Below the pieces are notes generated by a model. It was not told the origin of the DNA. It worked only from the letters and a program-made list of their open reading frames with translations, and ran no database searches. DNA of 64,000 nucleotides from positions 682,001 to 746,000 of the forward strand of contig NZ_CP136420.1 of assembly GCF_045278715.1 (NCBI RefSeq). Direction: 5' to 3'. This stretch comes from Neomoorella carbonis. Its GTDB lineage: Bacteria > Bacillota > DSM-521 > Neomoorellales > Neomoorellaceae. Position numbers and translations under genes: made by a program. Below, piece after piece: positions 26,117 through 34,495 of the stretch. The number at the start of each line of letters is the position of its first letter. Within the stretch, counting starts at the first letter, position 1.

Positions 26117-27106
26117 ATGCTCCTGCGGATAGAAGCTGAAAAGCGGGAAGAAGCTATTTTAAGCCCCCTGGCGAGTTTAAGCAGCCGTACCAGGGGCCGT
26201 CAAGTACCGGAGGAGCCCTGCCCCATTCGTACCGAATACCAGCGCGACCGCGACCGGATTATCCATTCTAAAGCCTTCCGGCGCCTGAAGCATAAAACCC
26301 AGGTCTTTATCGCCCCGGAAGGGGACCATTACCGTACCCGCCTGACCCACACCCTGGAGGTAGCCCAAATCAGCCGCACCATTGCCCGTGCCCTGCGCCT
26401 CAATGAAGACCTGGCCGAGGCCATTGCCCTGGGCCACGACCTGGGCCATACCCCTTTCGGCCACTCCGGCGAGGAAGCCTTGAACGAAGTAGTGCCGGGA
26501 GGCTTTAAACACAACCTGCAGAGCCTGCGGGTGGTAGAAGTCCTGGAAGGCGGCCGCGGTCTTAACCTCACCTGGGAAGTCCGGGACGGCATTGCCCACC
26601 ATACCGGACCGGTCAAACCCCAGACCCTGGAGGGCCAGATTATCTGCTATGCCGACCGCATCGCCTATATTAACCATGACATTGACGACGCCCTGCGGGC
26701 CGGCATCATTACCCCGGAGCAGCTTCCGGCCGATTGTTTAAAAATACTGGGAAGCACCCACCGCCAGCGCATCGACACCATGGTGACGGATATAATCCGC
26801 TACAGCTGGGAGCACGGCCGCATTGCCATGAGCCCGGCGGTCCAGCAGGCCACGGATAACTTGCGCGAATTTCTTTTTAAAAATGTCTATATCGGCTCCC
26901 CGGCCAAGGTGGAGGAAGGCAAGGCCAAAAATCTCTTAAAACAGCTCTACTTTTACTACCTGGAGCACCCGGAAGCCCTGCCCCCGCCCGTCCACCCCGA
27001 TGACGACCTGGCCCGGCGGGTTTGTGACTATATTGCCGGGATGACCGACCGTTTTGCCATCCTCCAGTATACCCGGCTCTTTGTTCCCTCCGGTTTTCCT
27101 TCCTGA
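26117..27106 (+). CDS. dgt: dGTP triphosphohydrolase-like HD-domain protein
   Basis: 329 residues. The HD metal site is RLTHTLEVAQISR and IALGHDLGHTPFGHSGE, followed by IAHHTG and YADRIAYINHDIDDA. The family removes triphosphate from dNTPs to control pools. It starts 11 bp after the flavoprotein gene. In related genomes this gene often sits upstream of dnaG; here a 740-bp gap intervenes. Confidence 0.93.
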   Translation: MLLRIEAEKREEAILSPLASLSSRTRGRQVPEEPCPIRTEYQRDRDRIIHSKAFRRLKHKTQVFIAPEGDHYRTRLTHTLEVAQISRTIARALRLNEDLAEAIALGHDLGHTPFGHSGEEALNEVVPGGFKHNLQSLRVVEVLEGGRGLNLTWEVRDGIAHHTGPVKPQTLEGQIICYADRIAYINHDIDDALRAGIITPEQLPADCLKILGSTHRQRIDTMVTDIIRYSWEHGRIAMSPAVQQATDNLREFLFKNVYIGSPAKVEEGKAKNLLKQLYFYYLEHPEALPPPVHPDDDLARRVCDYIAGMTDRFAILQYTRLFVPSGFPS

Positions 27107-27177
27107 ATCAGGGCGAAAGCCGGGCGAGCCAAACTGGTTCTACTAAACGGCAAGACGGCTCCGCGGGCATAAAAATG

Positions 27178-27255
27178 GGAAGGTGGCGGGAATCTCTTCG
27201 CTCGTCAGGCTATCCGCGCGTTGACGAAACGGCGGCAGGATTCCTTTCACCTTCC
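27178..27255. other. Long imperfect hairpin between dgt and dnaG
   Basis: GGAAGGTG (27178-27185) and GGAATC (27189-27194) pair with GATTCC (27239-27244) and CACCTTCC (27248-27255): 14 bp interrupted only by a symmetric 3x3 internal loop. The 44-nt cap can form a further small stem (CGTCA/TGACG). It could be a structured RNA or a decayed inverted-repeat element; no known riboswitch is recognised. Confidence 0.4.
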
Positions 27256-27296
27256 GGATAATATTATAACCGTGCCATGTGAACTATATACAGGGC

Positions 27297-27377
27297 AAAA
27301 AAAGGAATACCTTCACGGTACTCCTTAAAGAAGAATAGTAAAAGGGAGGTTTAGAAAAGGATGAAGGTTGCCCTTCA
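27297..27377 (-). ncRNA. Candidate small RNA with own promoter and terminator
   Basis: On the minus strand, an extended -10 (TGCTATACT; TATACT at 27384-27389) with a -35-like CTGACT at 27407-27412 and 17-bp spacing predicts a start near 27377. The transcript begins with hairpin GAAGG-GCAA-CCTTC, continues with a C/U-rich stretch containing CCTCCC, and ends in a 10-bp stem with loop (27302-27326) and a run of T residues (complement of 27297-27303). The stem has a G-U pair on this strand but an A-C mismatch on the other, which supports the orientation. No protein frame is credible. The CCTCCC is complementary to Shine-Dalgarno sites. Confidence 0.55.
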
Positions 27378-27478
27378 ACACATAGTATAGCATACAAATA
27401 TATAAAAGTCAGCACCCGGGCACCATGGCTGCACCGCAGCAAAGATGTAGCGCCAGGAGACACACCGCTGCCGGCCAC

Positions 27479-27595
27479 CTACTGCCGGGTTTTAAAATAG
27501 GGCTGGAAGATAGCCAGAATAACCCCCCGGTAAAGGACATAGAGGGCGCTGCCGCCGATGAGAGCAATTAAAATTAAAGCCACGCCCTTGCCCAC
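27479..27595 (-). CDS. 38-residue single-pass membrane protein
   Basis: GTG start at 27595 with GGGGGTGG about 4-5 bp upstream. The product has one hydrophobic helix (VALILIALIGGSALYVLY) followed by RGVILAIFQPYF and a basic tail. It is too short for standard gene calling. It lies upstream of the candidate small RNA on the same strand. Function unknown; the ribosome site and clean hydrophobic pattern are the only support. Confidence 0.45.
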   Translation of the reverse strand: MGKGVALILIALIGGSALYVLYRGVILAIFQPYFKTRQ

Positions 27596-27848
27596 TTTTC
27601 CACCCCCTGTTAATCTCGTTTTGCGCCGGCCCTTCAGTTTATGCAGGTTGGTGCGGAGTTCCGGCGCCCTGTGCTCCTTTATGTTTTCAGTTTACCGCCT
27701 GCCATCAAGCTGTATGCAGCCCGGTGAAGGTATAATCTGGTAAAGCGGGACAAATAATAGGAAAAAGCGAAAATAAGGCCTCAAAAAGAGGATATTTCAT
27801 TCTGATAGCGAATTGTATTAGCACACCGGGTCCCGGGAGGTGGTGTCC

Positions 27849-29669
27849 ATGACAGCCGCCTTCAGCCAGGAAGTGATCGATGAGGTAAAGGACAGGGTAG
27901 ACATCGTCGAAATCATCGGCAGCTATGTCCGGCTTAAAAAAAGCGGCCGCAATTACGTCGGTCTTTGCCCTTTTCATAAAGAAAAGACGCCCTCCTTCAC
28001 CGTCAGCCCTGATAAGCAGATGTTTTACTGTTTTGGCTGCGGGGCGGGAGGCGATGTTCTCGCTTTCTTGATGAAGCAAGATGGCCTCAGCTTTCCCGAA
28101 GCAGTAAAAACCCTGGCCGCCAGGGCGGGGATCGACCTGGCCGGCGCTGAAGAATCGCCTGCTGCCAAGCGCCAGAGGGAATGGAAGGAACGCCTGTACC
28201 AGCTGGGGGCAATAGCTGCCAGCTTTTATTATCGCCTTCTCATGCGCCACCCCGTAGGAGCCCCGGCCCGCTTATATCTTCAGCAGCGGGGGGTAAAGGG
28301 AGAAACGGCGCGGCTCTTTGAACTGGGATATGCCCCGGATACGGGGACGGCCCTGGTAGATTACCTGCGGCGCCAGGGGTTCACTCCCCGCGACATTGAC
28401 CAGGCGGGCCTGAGCGCCTCCCGGCCCCCCCTGGGGACGGCCGACCGCTTCCGGGGGCGGCTCATGTTTCCCATAAAAGACAGCCGCGGCCGGGTGATAG
28501 GCTTTGGCGGCCGGACTTTAAACGGGGGGCAGCCCAAGTATTTAAATTCCCCCGAGACAGTTTTATTTCACAAGGGCCGCCACCTTTACGGGCTGCACCT
28601 GGCCCTGCCGGGTATTCGCCGGAAAGGCCAGGCCATCCTCGTGGAAGGGTATATGGATATGATCGCCGCCTGGCAGCACGGTATTGATAATGTAGTCGCC
28701 TCCCTGGGGACGGCCTTAACCCCGGAGCAGGCCCGGGAGCTGAAAAAATACGCCCGGGAAGTGATCATCGCCTACGACGCCGACAGCGCGGGGGAAGCCG
28801 CCACTTTAAGGGGCCTGGACATCCTGGCCGCTGCCGGCCTTCAGGTGCGCGTTCTGCAGCTCCCGGAAGGAAAAGACCCTGATGAATTTTTGGCCGCCCG
28901 GGGAGCAGCGGCTTTCCAGGAACTGGTAGAGACCAGCCAGAGCCTGATGGAATTTCGCATCAATAAAGCCGTAGCCGCCCACGACCCCACCCGGCCCCTG
29001 GGCAGGAAAGCCATTATGGCCGCAGTTCTTCCCTCCCTTCGACAGGTAAAGGATGCCGTCGAGCAGGAAGCCTATGTCCGGCTGCTGAGCCGCCATACAG
29101 GGATATCCGAGGCCGCCATCATTAAAGCCCTGAGCCAGCAGCCGGCCGAGCGCGGGAGGACAGGAGAAGCCGTAGAAAAGGCGGGCCGGGAAGAAGACCC
29201 CGCACCGGGAAAACGTGCCGGAAACCCGGGAGAGCTATTTTTACTCCAGGCGTACTTAAGCAGCCCCCGGCTGGCTGCCGGCATTGACGGCGAACTGGGG
29301 GAAGACTGGGGTGACAGCCCGGCGGTCCGGAGCCTCACCGCCTTCGTCCGGGAAAAGCGCCGGGAAACACCGGAGCTGGCCGGTCCGTCCCTGGCCCGGC
29401 TTTTAACCGGCCGGGGGGTGCCGGAATGGGACGCCCTGATTGCCCGGCTTACCCTGGCCGACGGCCTGGGGCCCGTCCAGGAGCAGGCCGTCAAGAAAGC
29501 AATCCTCCTCTACAAGCTCCAGCACCTGCAAAAACAGGAAAAGAAAATAAGAATCGCTTTGGCCCGGGCGGAAACCAGCGGCGCCACCGGGCGGGTCCAG
29601 GAACTCCAAAAGCAAATCTTTCACCTGCAGCAAACGATAAAAGCGATAAAATCCGGAAGGGGGGAGTAG
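27849..29669 (+). CDS. dnaG: DNA primase
   Basis: 606 residues from the ATG that follows GGGAGG by 8 bp. Zinc-binding CHC2 domain: C40, H43, C61, C64 (CPFHKEKTPSF...YCFGC). The RNA polymerase core has GFGGRTL and the TOPRIM segment VEGYMDMIAAWQHG plus IAYDADSAGE. The C-terminal DnaB-interacting helical domain follows. It synthesises RNA primers at replication forks. The stop is 2 bp from the rpoD start, the macromolecular-synthesis operon order. Confidence 0.97.
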   Translation: MTAAFSQEVIDEVKDRVDIVEIIGSYVRLKKSGRNYVGLCPFHKEKTPSFTVSPDKQMFYCFGCGAGGDVLAFLMKQDGLSFPEAVKTLAARAGIDLAGAEESPAAKRQREWKERLYQLGAIAASFYYRLLMRHPVGAPARLYLQQRGVKGETARLFELGYAPDTGTALVDYLRRQGFTPRDIDQAGLSASRPPLGTADRFRGRLMFPIKDSRGRVIGFGGRTLNGGQPKYLNSPETVLFHKGRHLYGLHLALPGIRRKGQAILVEGYMDMIAAWQHGIDNVVASLGTALTPEQARELKKYAREVIIAYDADSAGEAATLRGLDILAAAGLQVRVLQLPEGKDPDEFLAARGAAAFQELVETSQSLMEFRINKAVAAHDPTRPLGRKAIMAAVLPSLRQVKDAVEQEAYVRLLSRHTGISEAAIIKALSQQPAERGRTGEAVEKAGREEDPAPGKRAGNPGELFLLQAYLSSPRLAAGIDGELGEDWGDSPAVRSLTAFVREKRRETPELAGPSLARLLTGRGVPEWDALIARLTLADGLGPVQEQAVKKAILLYKLQHLQKQEKKIRIALARAETSGATGRVQELQKQIFHLQQTIKAIKSGRGE

Positions 29670-29671
29670 CG

Positions 29672-30757
29672 GTGAAAGAAGAACAGCAAAGGCAAAAAGT
29701 CAAGGAGCTGATTGAAAAGGGCAAGAGCCAGGGCGCCTTAACCTATCGCGAGATTATGGATGCCCTTCAGGGAATCGAACTCTCCCCCGAACAGATTGAC
29801 GATATTTACGAACAGCTCAACCAGATGGGGATAGAGGTCGTGCCCGAACCGGTAGAACTGGAAGCCCTGGAAAAAGAAGAGGGCGAAACCGTCGATCCCG
29901 ACCTCGATCTTTCGATTCCTGAAAACGTGGCCATTGACGACCCGGTGCGCATGTACCTGAAGGAGATCGGCCGGGTGCCCCTGTTGACGCCGGAAGAAGA
30001 AATCGAGCTGGCCAAGAGGATGGAGCAGGGCGACGAAGAAGCCAAACGCCGCCTGGCCGAAGCAAACTTACGCCTGGTGGTCAGCATCGCTAAACGCTAT
30101 GTCGGCCGCGGTATGCTGTTTTTGGACCTCATTCAGGAAGGCAACCTGGGTTTAATCAAGGCGGTAGAGAAATTCGATTACCGTAAGGGCTACAAGTTCA
30201 GCACCTACGCCACCTGGTGGATCCGCCAGGCCATTACCCGCGCCATTGCCGACCAGGCGCGGACCATCAGGATCCCGGTGCACATGGTGGAGACCATCAA
30301 CAAATTAATCCGGGTACAGCGCCAGCTGCTCCAGGAACTGGGCCGGGACCCGACGCCCGAAGAAATCGCCAGGGAAATGGATGTCCCCGTGGAGCGGGTA
30401 CGGGAGATCATGAAGATCGCCCAGGAACCGGTATCCCTGGAGACGCCGATCGGTGAAGAGGAAGACAGTCATCTGGGGGACTTCATCGAAGACGAGGACG
30501 CCCAGGCTCCGGCCGAGGCCGCTTCCTTCATGCTCCTGCGGGAGCAGCTGGAGGAAGTCCTGGATTCCCTGACACCCAGGGAAAAGCGGGTTTTACGCCT
30601 GCGTTTCGGCCTGGATGACGGGCGGGCACGCACCCTGGAAGAAGTGGGCCAGGAGTTTGGCGTCACCAGGGAACGCATCCGCCAGATTGAAGCCAAGGCG
30701 CTGAGAAAGCTGCGCCACCCCAGCCGCAGCAAGAAACTGAAAGACTACCTGGAATAG
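29672..30757 (+). CDS. rpoD: Primary sigma factor SigA/RpoD
   Basis: 361 residues from GTG at 29672 behind GGAAGGGGGG. It has region 1.1 at the N-terminus, region 1.2 (DDPVRMYLKEIGRVPLLT), region 2 (FLDLIQEGNLGLIKAVEKFD, KGYKFSTYATWWIRQAI), region 3 and region 4.2 (LEEVGQEFGVTRERIRQIEA). The short length without a large non-conserved region is normal for Firmicutes. Co-transcribed with dnaG. Confidence 0.97.
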   Translation: MKEEQQRQKVKELIEKGKSQGALTYREIMDALQGIELSPEQIDDIYEQLNQMGIEVVPEPVELEALEKEEGETVDPDLDLSIPENVAIDDPVRMYLKEIGRVPLLTPEEEIELAKRMEQGDEEAKRRLAEANLRLVVSIAKRYVGRGMLFLDLIQEGNLGLIKAVEKFDYRKGYKFSTYATWWIRQAITRAIADQARTIRIPVHMVETINKLIRVQRQLLQELGRDPTPEEIAREMDVPVERVREIMKIAQEPVSLETPIGEEEDSHLGDFIEDEDAQAPAEAASFMLLREQLEEVLDSLTPREKRVLRLRFGLDDGRARTLEEVGQEFGVTRERIRQIEAKALRKLRHPSRSKKLKDYLE

Positions 30758-30789
30758 CGGCAGCCGGTTCCCAAATCAGCATCTGCCTG

Positions 30790-30818
30790 TTGACCGGAGC
30801 GCCATTCCGGGGTATAAT
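30790..30818 (+). promoter_or_regulatory. Near-consensus promoter of the tRNA pair
   Basis: TTGACC (30790-30795), a 17-bp spacer, then TATAAT (30813-30818), 15 bp before the first tRNA. Confidence 0.88.
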
Positions 30819-30832
30819 ATAATCGTTGGCTA

Positions 30833-30907
30833 TCCTCGGTAGCTCAATGGTAGAGCGCCCGGCTGTTAACCGGGTGGTTGCAGGTTCGAGCCCTGCCCGG
30901 GGAGCCA
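30833..30907 (+). tRNA. tRNA-Asn (GTT)
   Basis: Seven-base acceptor stem TCCTCGG pairs with CCGGGGA (one wobble), the anticodon stem CCCGG/CCGGG holds loop CTGTTAA with anticodon GTT, the T loop is GGTTCGAGCC, discriminator G, and CCA is encoded. Confidence 0.97.
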
Positions 30908-30911
30908 GAAA

Positions 30912-30986
30912 GGGCCCATAGCTCAACGGTAGAGCTGCCGGCTCATAACCGGTTGGTTCCTGGTTCGAATCCGGGTGGGCCCACCA
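30912..30986 (+). tRNA. tRNA with CAT anticodon (elongator Met, or Ile2)
   Basis: Acceptor GGGCCCA pairs with TGGGCCC, anticodon loop CTCATAA gives CAT, discriminator A, CCA encoded. It lacks initiator features. Elongator Met and lysidine-modified Ile2 tRNAs share this anticodon; the loop CTCATAA occurs in both, so identity is left open. Confidence 0.95.
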
Positions 30987-30997
30987 AAAAAGGAAAT

Positions 30998-31047
30998 AAG
31001 GCCAGCAGCGGAGGTCAGGAGGTGACCGTGAGGTGCTGGCCTTTTTT
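30998..31047 (+). terminator. Terminator of the tRNA pair, carrying an SD sequence in its loop
   Basis: AAGGCCAGCA (30998-31007) pairs perfectly with 31034-31043 and is followed by T residues. Inside, GGTCA/TGACC forms a second stem whose loop is exactly GGAGG (31018-31022). A GTG at 31033 overlaps the outer stem. Confidence 0.85.
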
Positions 31048-31809
31048 AATTACCATCAAGACGCAAATTGCAGCAGGGCGGCAGCCGGGGAGGCCGCCGG
31101 TATCAGGCTCCCGGCGCGCCTGCAGGCCGTAGCCGGTATGGTGCCGCCGGGCAGCCGTGTTGCCGATATCGGCACCGACCACGCCTATCTTCCCCTGTAC
31201 CTGGCCGGCAGCGGCCGCTGTCCGCGGGTGATTGCCGTGGAAGCGGCGCCGGGCCCCTACCGGCGCGCCCTGGCCGCCGTGGCGGCCGCCGGCCTCCAGG
31301 AGCGGGTGGAAGTGCGCCTGGGAGAAGGCCTTGCGCCCCTGCAGCCGGGAGAAGTAGACACGGTAACCATGGCCGGCCTGGGCGCCCTGACCCAGCAGGG
31401 GATCCTGGAGGCCGGGCGGGAGGTGCGGCAGGAGTTAAAACGCCTGATTCTCCAGCCCCAGGGGGAAGCCGGGCCTTTGCGCCGCTATCTCGCCGCCACC
31501 GGCTGGTATTTATATAACGAAGATCTTGTTTACGAGGCCGGCCACTATTATATCATCCTGGCCGCCAGCCAGGGTACAAGCCCAACTTACAGCGATCTGG
31601 AGTGGAGGATAGGGCCCCTCCTGCTGCAGCGCCGCCACCCCCTGCTGCGGGATTATCTCCTGCACAAGATGGAAAAGCTAACAGCAGCCGTCCGGCAGCT
31701 GGCTGCCGGACGTGGGGCGCGCGCGAAAGAAAGGCTCATGGATTTAAGCCGGCAGCTGGAAGAGATACGGGAGGTGCTAGCATGGTTGCCAGGTGCAGCG
31801 AAGTCATAG
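31033..31809 (+). CDS. trmK: tRNA (adenine22-N1)-methyltransferase
   Basis: Rossmann-type SAM methyltransferase: SRVADIGTDHAYLPLYL (motif I), TVTMAGLGALTQQGIL and LILQPQGEAGPLRRYL are family landmarks, with a C-terminal coiled coil. It methylates N1 of A22 in tRNA. The start is uncertain. The GTG at 31033 is the only ordinary codon upstream, but it lies inside a terminator stem and adds an unalike 23-residue N-terminus. An ATC at 31102 lies 8 bp after GGGGAGG and gives RLPARLQAVAGMVP, which aligns with the normal family start. The gene overlaps the next by 28 bp. Confidence 0.9.
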   Translation: MLAFFNYHQDANCSRAAAGEAAGIRLPARLQAVAGMVPPGSRVADIGTDHAYLPLYLAGSGRCPRVIAVEAAPGPYRRALAAVAAAGLQERVEVRLGEGLAPLQPGEVDTVTMAGLGALTQQGILEAGREVRQELKRLILQPQGEAGPLRRYLAATGWYLYNEDLVYEAGHYYIILAASQGTSPTYSDLEWRIGPLLLQRRHPLLRDYLLHKMEKLTAAVRQLAAGRGARAKERLMDLSRQLEEIREVLAWLPGAAKS

Positions 31810-32894
31810 CCGTTATGGAAGCCCTGGCCCCGCCGGAACTGGCGGCGGAATGGGATAACGTCGGCCTCATGCTGGGTTCGCCGGAAGCGGAAGTCCGCCG
31901 GATTCTGGTCTGCCTGGACGTTACCATGGCGGTAGCCGTGGAAGCTGCCGCCCGGGGGGCCAATCTCATCATCAGCCATCACCCCTTATTTTTTCGCCCC
32001 CTTAAATCCTTACGTTTTGACAAAGCCCCGGGCGATCTGGTCCAGCGCCTCATCCAGGACAACATCATGGTCTACTCGGCCCATACCAATTTAGACAGCG
32101 CCGATCTGGGCGTCAGCTATCACCTGGCGGTAAAGCTGGAACTGGAAGATATCCAGGTCCTCCTGCCCACCCGCCGGGAGAAGTATTATAAGCTGGTGAC
32201 CTTTGTGCCGGAGGATCATGAAAAGACCGTGCGAGAAGCCATTACCCGGGCCGGGGCCGGCTGGATCGGCAACTATTCCGACTGCACTTTCCGGGTGGCC
32301 GGCACCGGTACCTTCCTGCCCCTAGCCGGCACCCGGCCCTATATAGGCCGGGAAGGGGAGGTTACAGAGGTCAAAGAATACCGCCTGGAGACCATTGTCC
32401 CCACCGGCAGGCTGAAAGAAGTCCTCCAGGCCCTGCTGCAGGCCCACCCTTATGAGGAAGTAGCTTACGACATCTACCCCCTGGCCAACGAAGGCCCGGC
32501 TTCAGGGATCGGCCGCCTGGGGGTTTTATCCCAGGCCGTGCCCCTGCAGGAATTTGCCCTGCAGGTGAAGGAAACCCTGGGGGCGGCCCGGGTCAACGTG
32601 GTGGGGGACAGGGAACGCAAGGTAAAGAAGGTGGCCGTTTGCGGCGGTGCCGGCAGCGATGTCATGACCACCGCCCGGGCTGCCGGGGCCGACGTTCTGG
32701 TCACCGGGGATTTAAAGTTCCACGAAGCTCGGGCCGCCGAGAGTTTAGGCCTGGCTGTAATCGACGCCGGCCACTTTGCCACCGAGAGGCTGATCGTCCC
32801 GGCCCTGGTGACCTACCTGCAGGACCAATTACAGGAGCGGGAAGTGATGGTCCTGGCCTCCCAGAAAGAGCAGGAACCGTGGTACGTACTCTAA
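31782..32894 (+). CDS. Nif3-like dinuclear metal protein (YqfO type, with CutA/PII-like insert)
   Basis: 370 residues. The N-terminal half has WDNVGLMLG and NLIISHHPLFF, the C-terminal half has VAVCGGAGSD, ADVLVTGDLKFHEA and DAGHFATE: the metal-binding histidines and acids of the NIF3/GTP cyclohydrolase I type 2 fold. Between them an insert of about 100 residues (YYKLVTFVPEDHEKTVREAI ... HPYEEVAYDIYPL) is the CutA-like domain of B. subtilis YqfO. It overlaps trmK, the same pairing as yqfN-yqfO in Bacillus. Biochemical role unclear. Confidence 0.94.
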   Translation: MVARCSEVIAVMEALAPPELAAEWDNVGLMLGSPEAEVRRILVCLDVTMAVAVEAAARGANLIISHHPLFFRPLKSLRFDKAPGDLVQRLIQDNIMVYSAHTNLDSADLGVSYHLAVKLELEDIQVLLPTRREKYYKLVTFVPEDHEKTVREAITRAGAGWIGNYSDCTFRVAGTGTFLPLAGTRPYIGREGEVTEVKEYRLETIVPTGRLKEVLQALLQAHPYEEVAYDIYPLANEGPASGIGRLGVLSQAVPLQEFALQVKETLGAARVNVVGDRERKVKKVAVCGGAGSDVMTTARAAGADVLVTGDLKFHEARAAESLGLAVIDAGHFATERLIVPALVTYLQDQLQEREVMVLASQKEQEPWYVL

Positions 32895-32920
32895 ATAAAC
32901 ATGGGGATTACCCGTCCTCC

Positions 32921-32950
32921 TTGACAGATTGCTATAAAGGGTGTTATATT
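32921..32950 (+). promoter_or_regulatory. Promoter of rnpB
   Basis: Consensus TTGACA at 32921-32926 and TATATT at 32945-32950 (spacer 18; TTATAT with spacer 17), about 25 bp before the RNA's first paired stem. Confidence 0.75.
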
Positions 32951-32974
32951 TAAATCCGCTGAAGAAAAGTGGAT

Positions 32975-33349
32975 AAGTGCTTTTGAGTAAACCGGATGGT
33001 CGCGGGCGATAAGCGCCTGGCGCGCCTGTCGCCTGAGGAAAGTCCGAGCTCCGCAGGGCAGGGTGCTGGATAACGTCCAGTGGAGGCGACTCCAAGGAAA
33101 GTGCCACAGAAACAGACCGCCCGGCACTTTAGTGCCGGGCAAGGGTGGAAAGGTGAGGTAAGAGCTCACCAGCGGTTAGGCGACTAACCGGCTCGGTAAA
33201 CCCCACCTGGAGCAAGACCGAATAGGGGGACAAAAGGGGTGGCCCGCCCCGTCCCCGGGTAAGGTCGCTGGAGGCGCCAGGCAACTGGCGTCCTAGATAG
33301 ATGACCATCCAAGACAGAACTCGGCTTACAGGTTTGCTCAAAAGCACTT
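32975..33349 (+). ncRNA. rnpB: RNase P RNA, type A
   Basis: The universally conserved blocks are in order: GAGGAAAGTCCGAGCTC (CR-I), ACAGAAACAGACCGCC, the GGTAAACCCCACCTGGAGCA and GACCGAATAGG block, and AGATAGATGACCATCC with ACAGAACTCGGCTTACAG (CR-V). The 5' arm 32975-32991 pairs with the 3' arm ending 33349 as P1, followed by T residues that serve as terminator. It is the catalytic RNA that trims tRNA 5' leaders, such as those of the two tRNAs nearby. Ends are set by the P1 pairing and may differ by a few bases. Confidence 0.95.
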
Positions 33350-33381
33350 TTTCTATTACTTATAGACTACTGGCCGGAGTT

Positions 33382-33422
33382 ATGGCTCACTGAGTGGAGT
33401 TATGTCTCACTCAGTGAGCCAT
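33382..33422. repeat. 14-bp perfect inverted repeat beside rnpB
   Basis: ATGGCTCACTGAGT (33382-33395) and its exact complement (33409-33422) with 13-bp spacing; GGAGTTATG also repeats directly at the left arm and in the spacer. It marks the junction between rnpB and the low-GC island. Nothing protein-coding is visible from 33350 to 33594. Confidence 0.6.
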
Positions 33423-33594
33423 TCTCCTTATATCGCTCCATGTTATTGCTATAGTATTTTAACCGCCCTTATTATGCAAGCTGGCAAATAAACCTCAGGT
33501 AAGGACATTATTCGCTGAGGTAGCAAAAAGGTCGCCTTTATTGTTTAAATCATAATTTTATGGGTAGATAGGTGAGACTGGATGTATAAAGTAG

Positions 33595-34080
33595 CTGGAA
33601 CTTCTAAAAGAATTTAAAGACGGAGGTTATGGCGGTAAAGAATGTGTATTTCGTAGTCGGCAGAGTGATTCTATTAGTGACTCACGGATGAAAGATATTA
33701 TAGCTAAGTTGCATAAAGGCAATTTTAAAGTTAAGGAATATAACTCCCATGACATGCGGACCACTGTAGCTACAGAAATATCTACTGCACCGGGCTGTAA
33801 TACGAGAACGGTGCAGCAGGTTCTTGGTCATAAGCGAGCGGAAACAACAGTAGGTTATGAACGGGCAAATTCAGAAGCCCTTAAGCGGGTTATATCAGAA
33901 CGTTTCAATATGGTAAATATAGACCCTTGGATTAAGAATGATTCTGATGATAAGGTAGAAAATGATTCTGCCGTTAGGGCAGAAACAGCAGTCAGCAAGG
34001 AGAGCCAGCAGCAGAGCGAGGGTCTGGAATTAAAGCCGATGCCTACGTTGCCAGTTGATGTATATTTGCGGCAAAATTAA
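33595..34080 (+). pseudogene. Tyrosine recombinase/integrase, C-terminal fragment
   Basis: About 160 residues of a phage-type integrase catalytic domain: HDMRTTVATEI (H-x-x-R), VQQVLGHKRAETTVGYERA (H and the Tyr nucleophile region). The first catalytic Arg region and all of the N-terminal DNA-binding domains are missing; a stop at 33592-33594 closes the frame upstream. It is a remnant, in line with an old integration next to rnpB. Confidence 0.75.
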
Positions 34081-34092
34081 GAGGCAAATAAT

Positions 34093-34224
34093 ATGCTGGC
34101 GTTGATGACCATTGATCTGCGTCAAGGTATACTTAATGAGCGGGAATATAGGATTGCTCTGGAGGCGTTCTTTAGCTCTTTAAACGTTAACAGTAGACAG
34201 GATGGTATTCCTACTGCTAACTGA
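34093..34224 (+). CDS. 43-residue SHOCT-like small protein
   Basis: ATG 8 bp after GAGG, 12 bp behind the integrase fragment. The product has LRQGILNEREYRIALEAFF, close to the SHOCT pattern (Gly-Ile-Leu-x-x-x-Glu-Tyr) found at the end of many phage and membrane proteins. Probably a passenger of the integrated element. Confidence 0.45.
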   Translation: MLALMTIDLRQGILNEREYRIALEAFFSSLNVNSRQDGIPTAN

Positions 34225-34495
34225 AGTATGAGGTAACGCTGTGATTGTGATGAACTGTTATCAACCCCTAGTATCAAAGATTATGGGAGGCGAGAAATCA
34301 TATGGGGTGACTGCTTATGATGGGGAGGCCGTAACAAGGGATCGTTCTTGTAAGGAGAACAATTCCCACGCCCAGAGGTGGAACCGGATTTACAACGAAA
34401 CTTGCAAGAATAACGGAAGTTGCTCAAACACGACCGTAGGAACGTTTCACTTCCCTCGTGCACCTTATAGATGCGGATATGCTAAGGAGGTGCCA

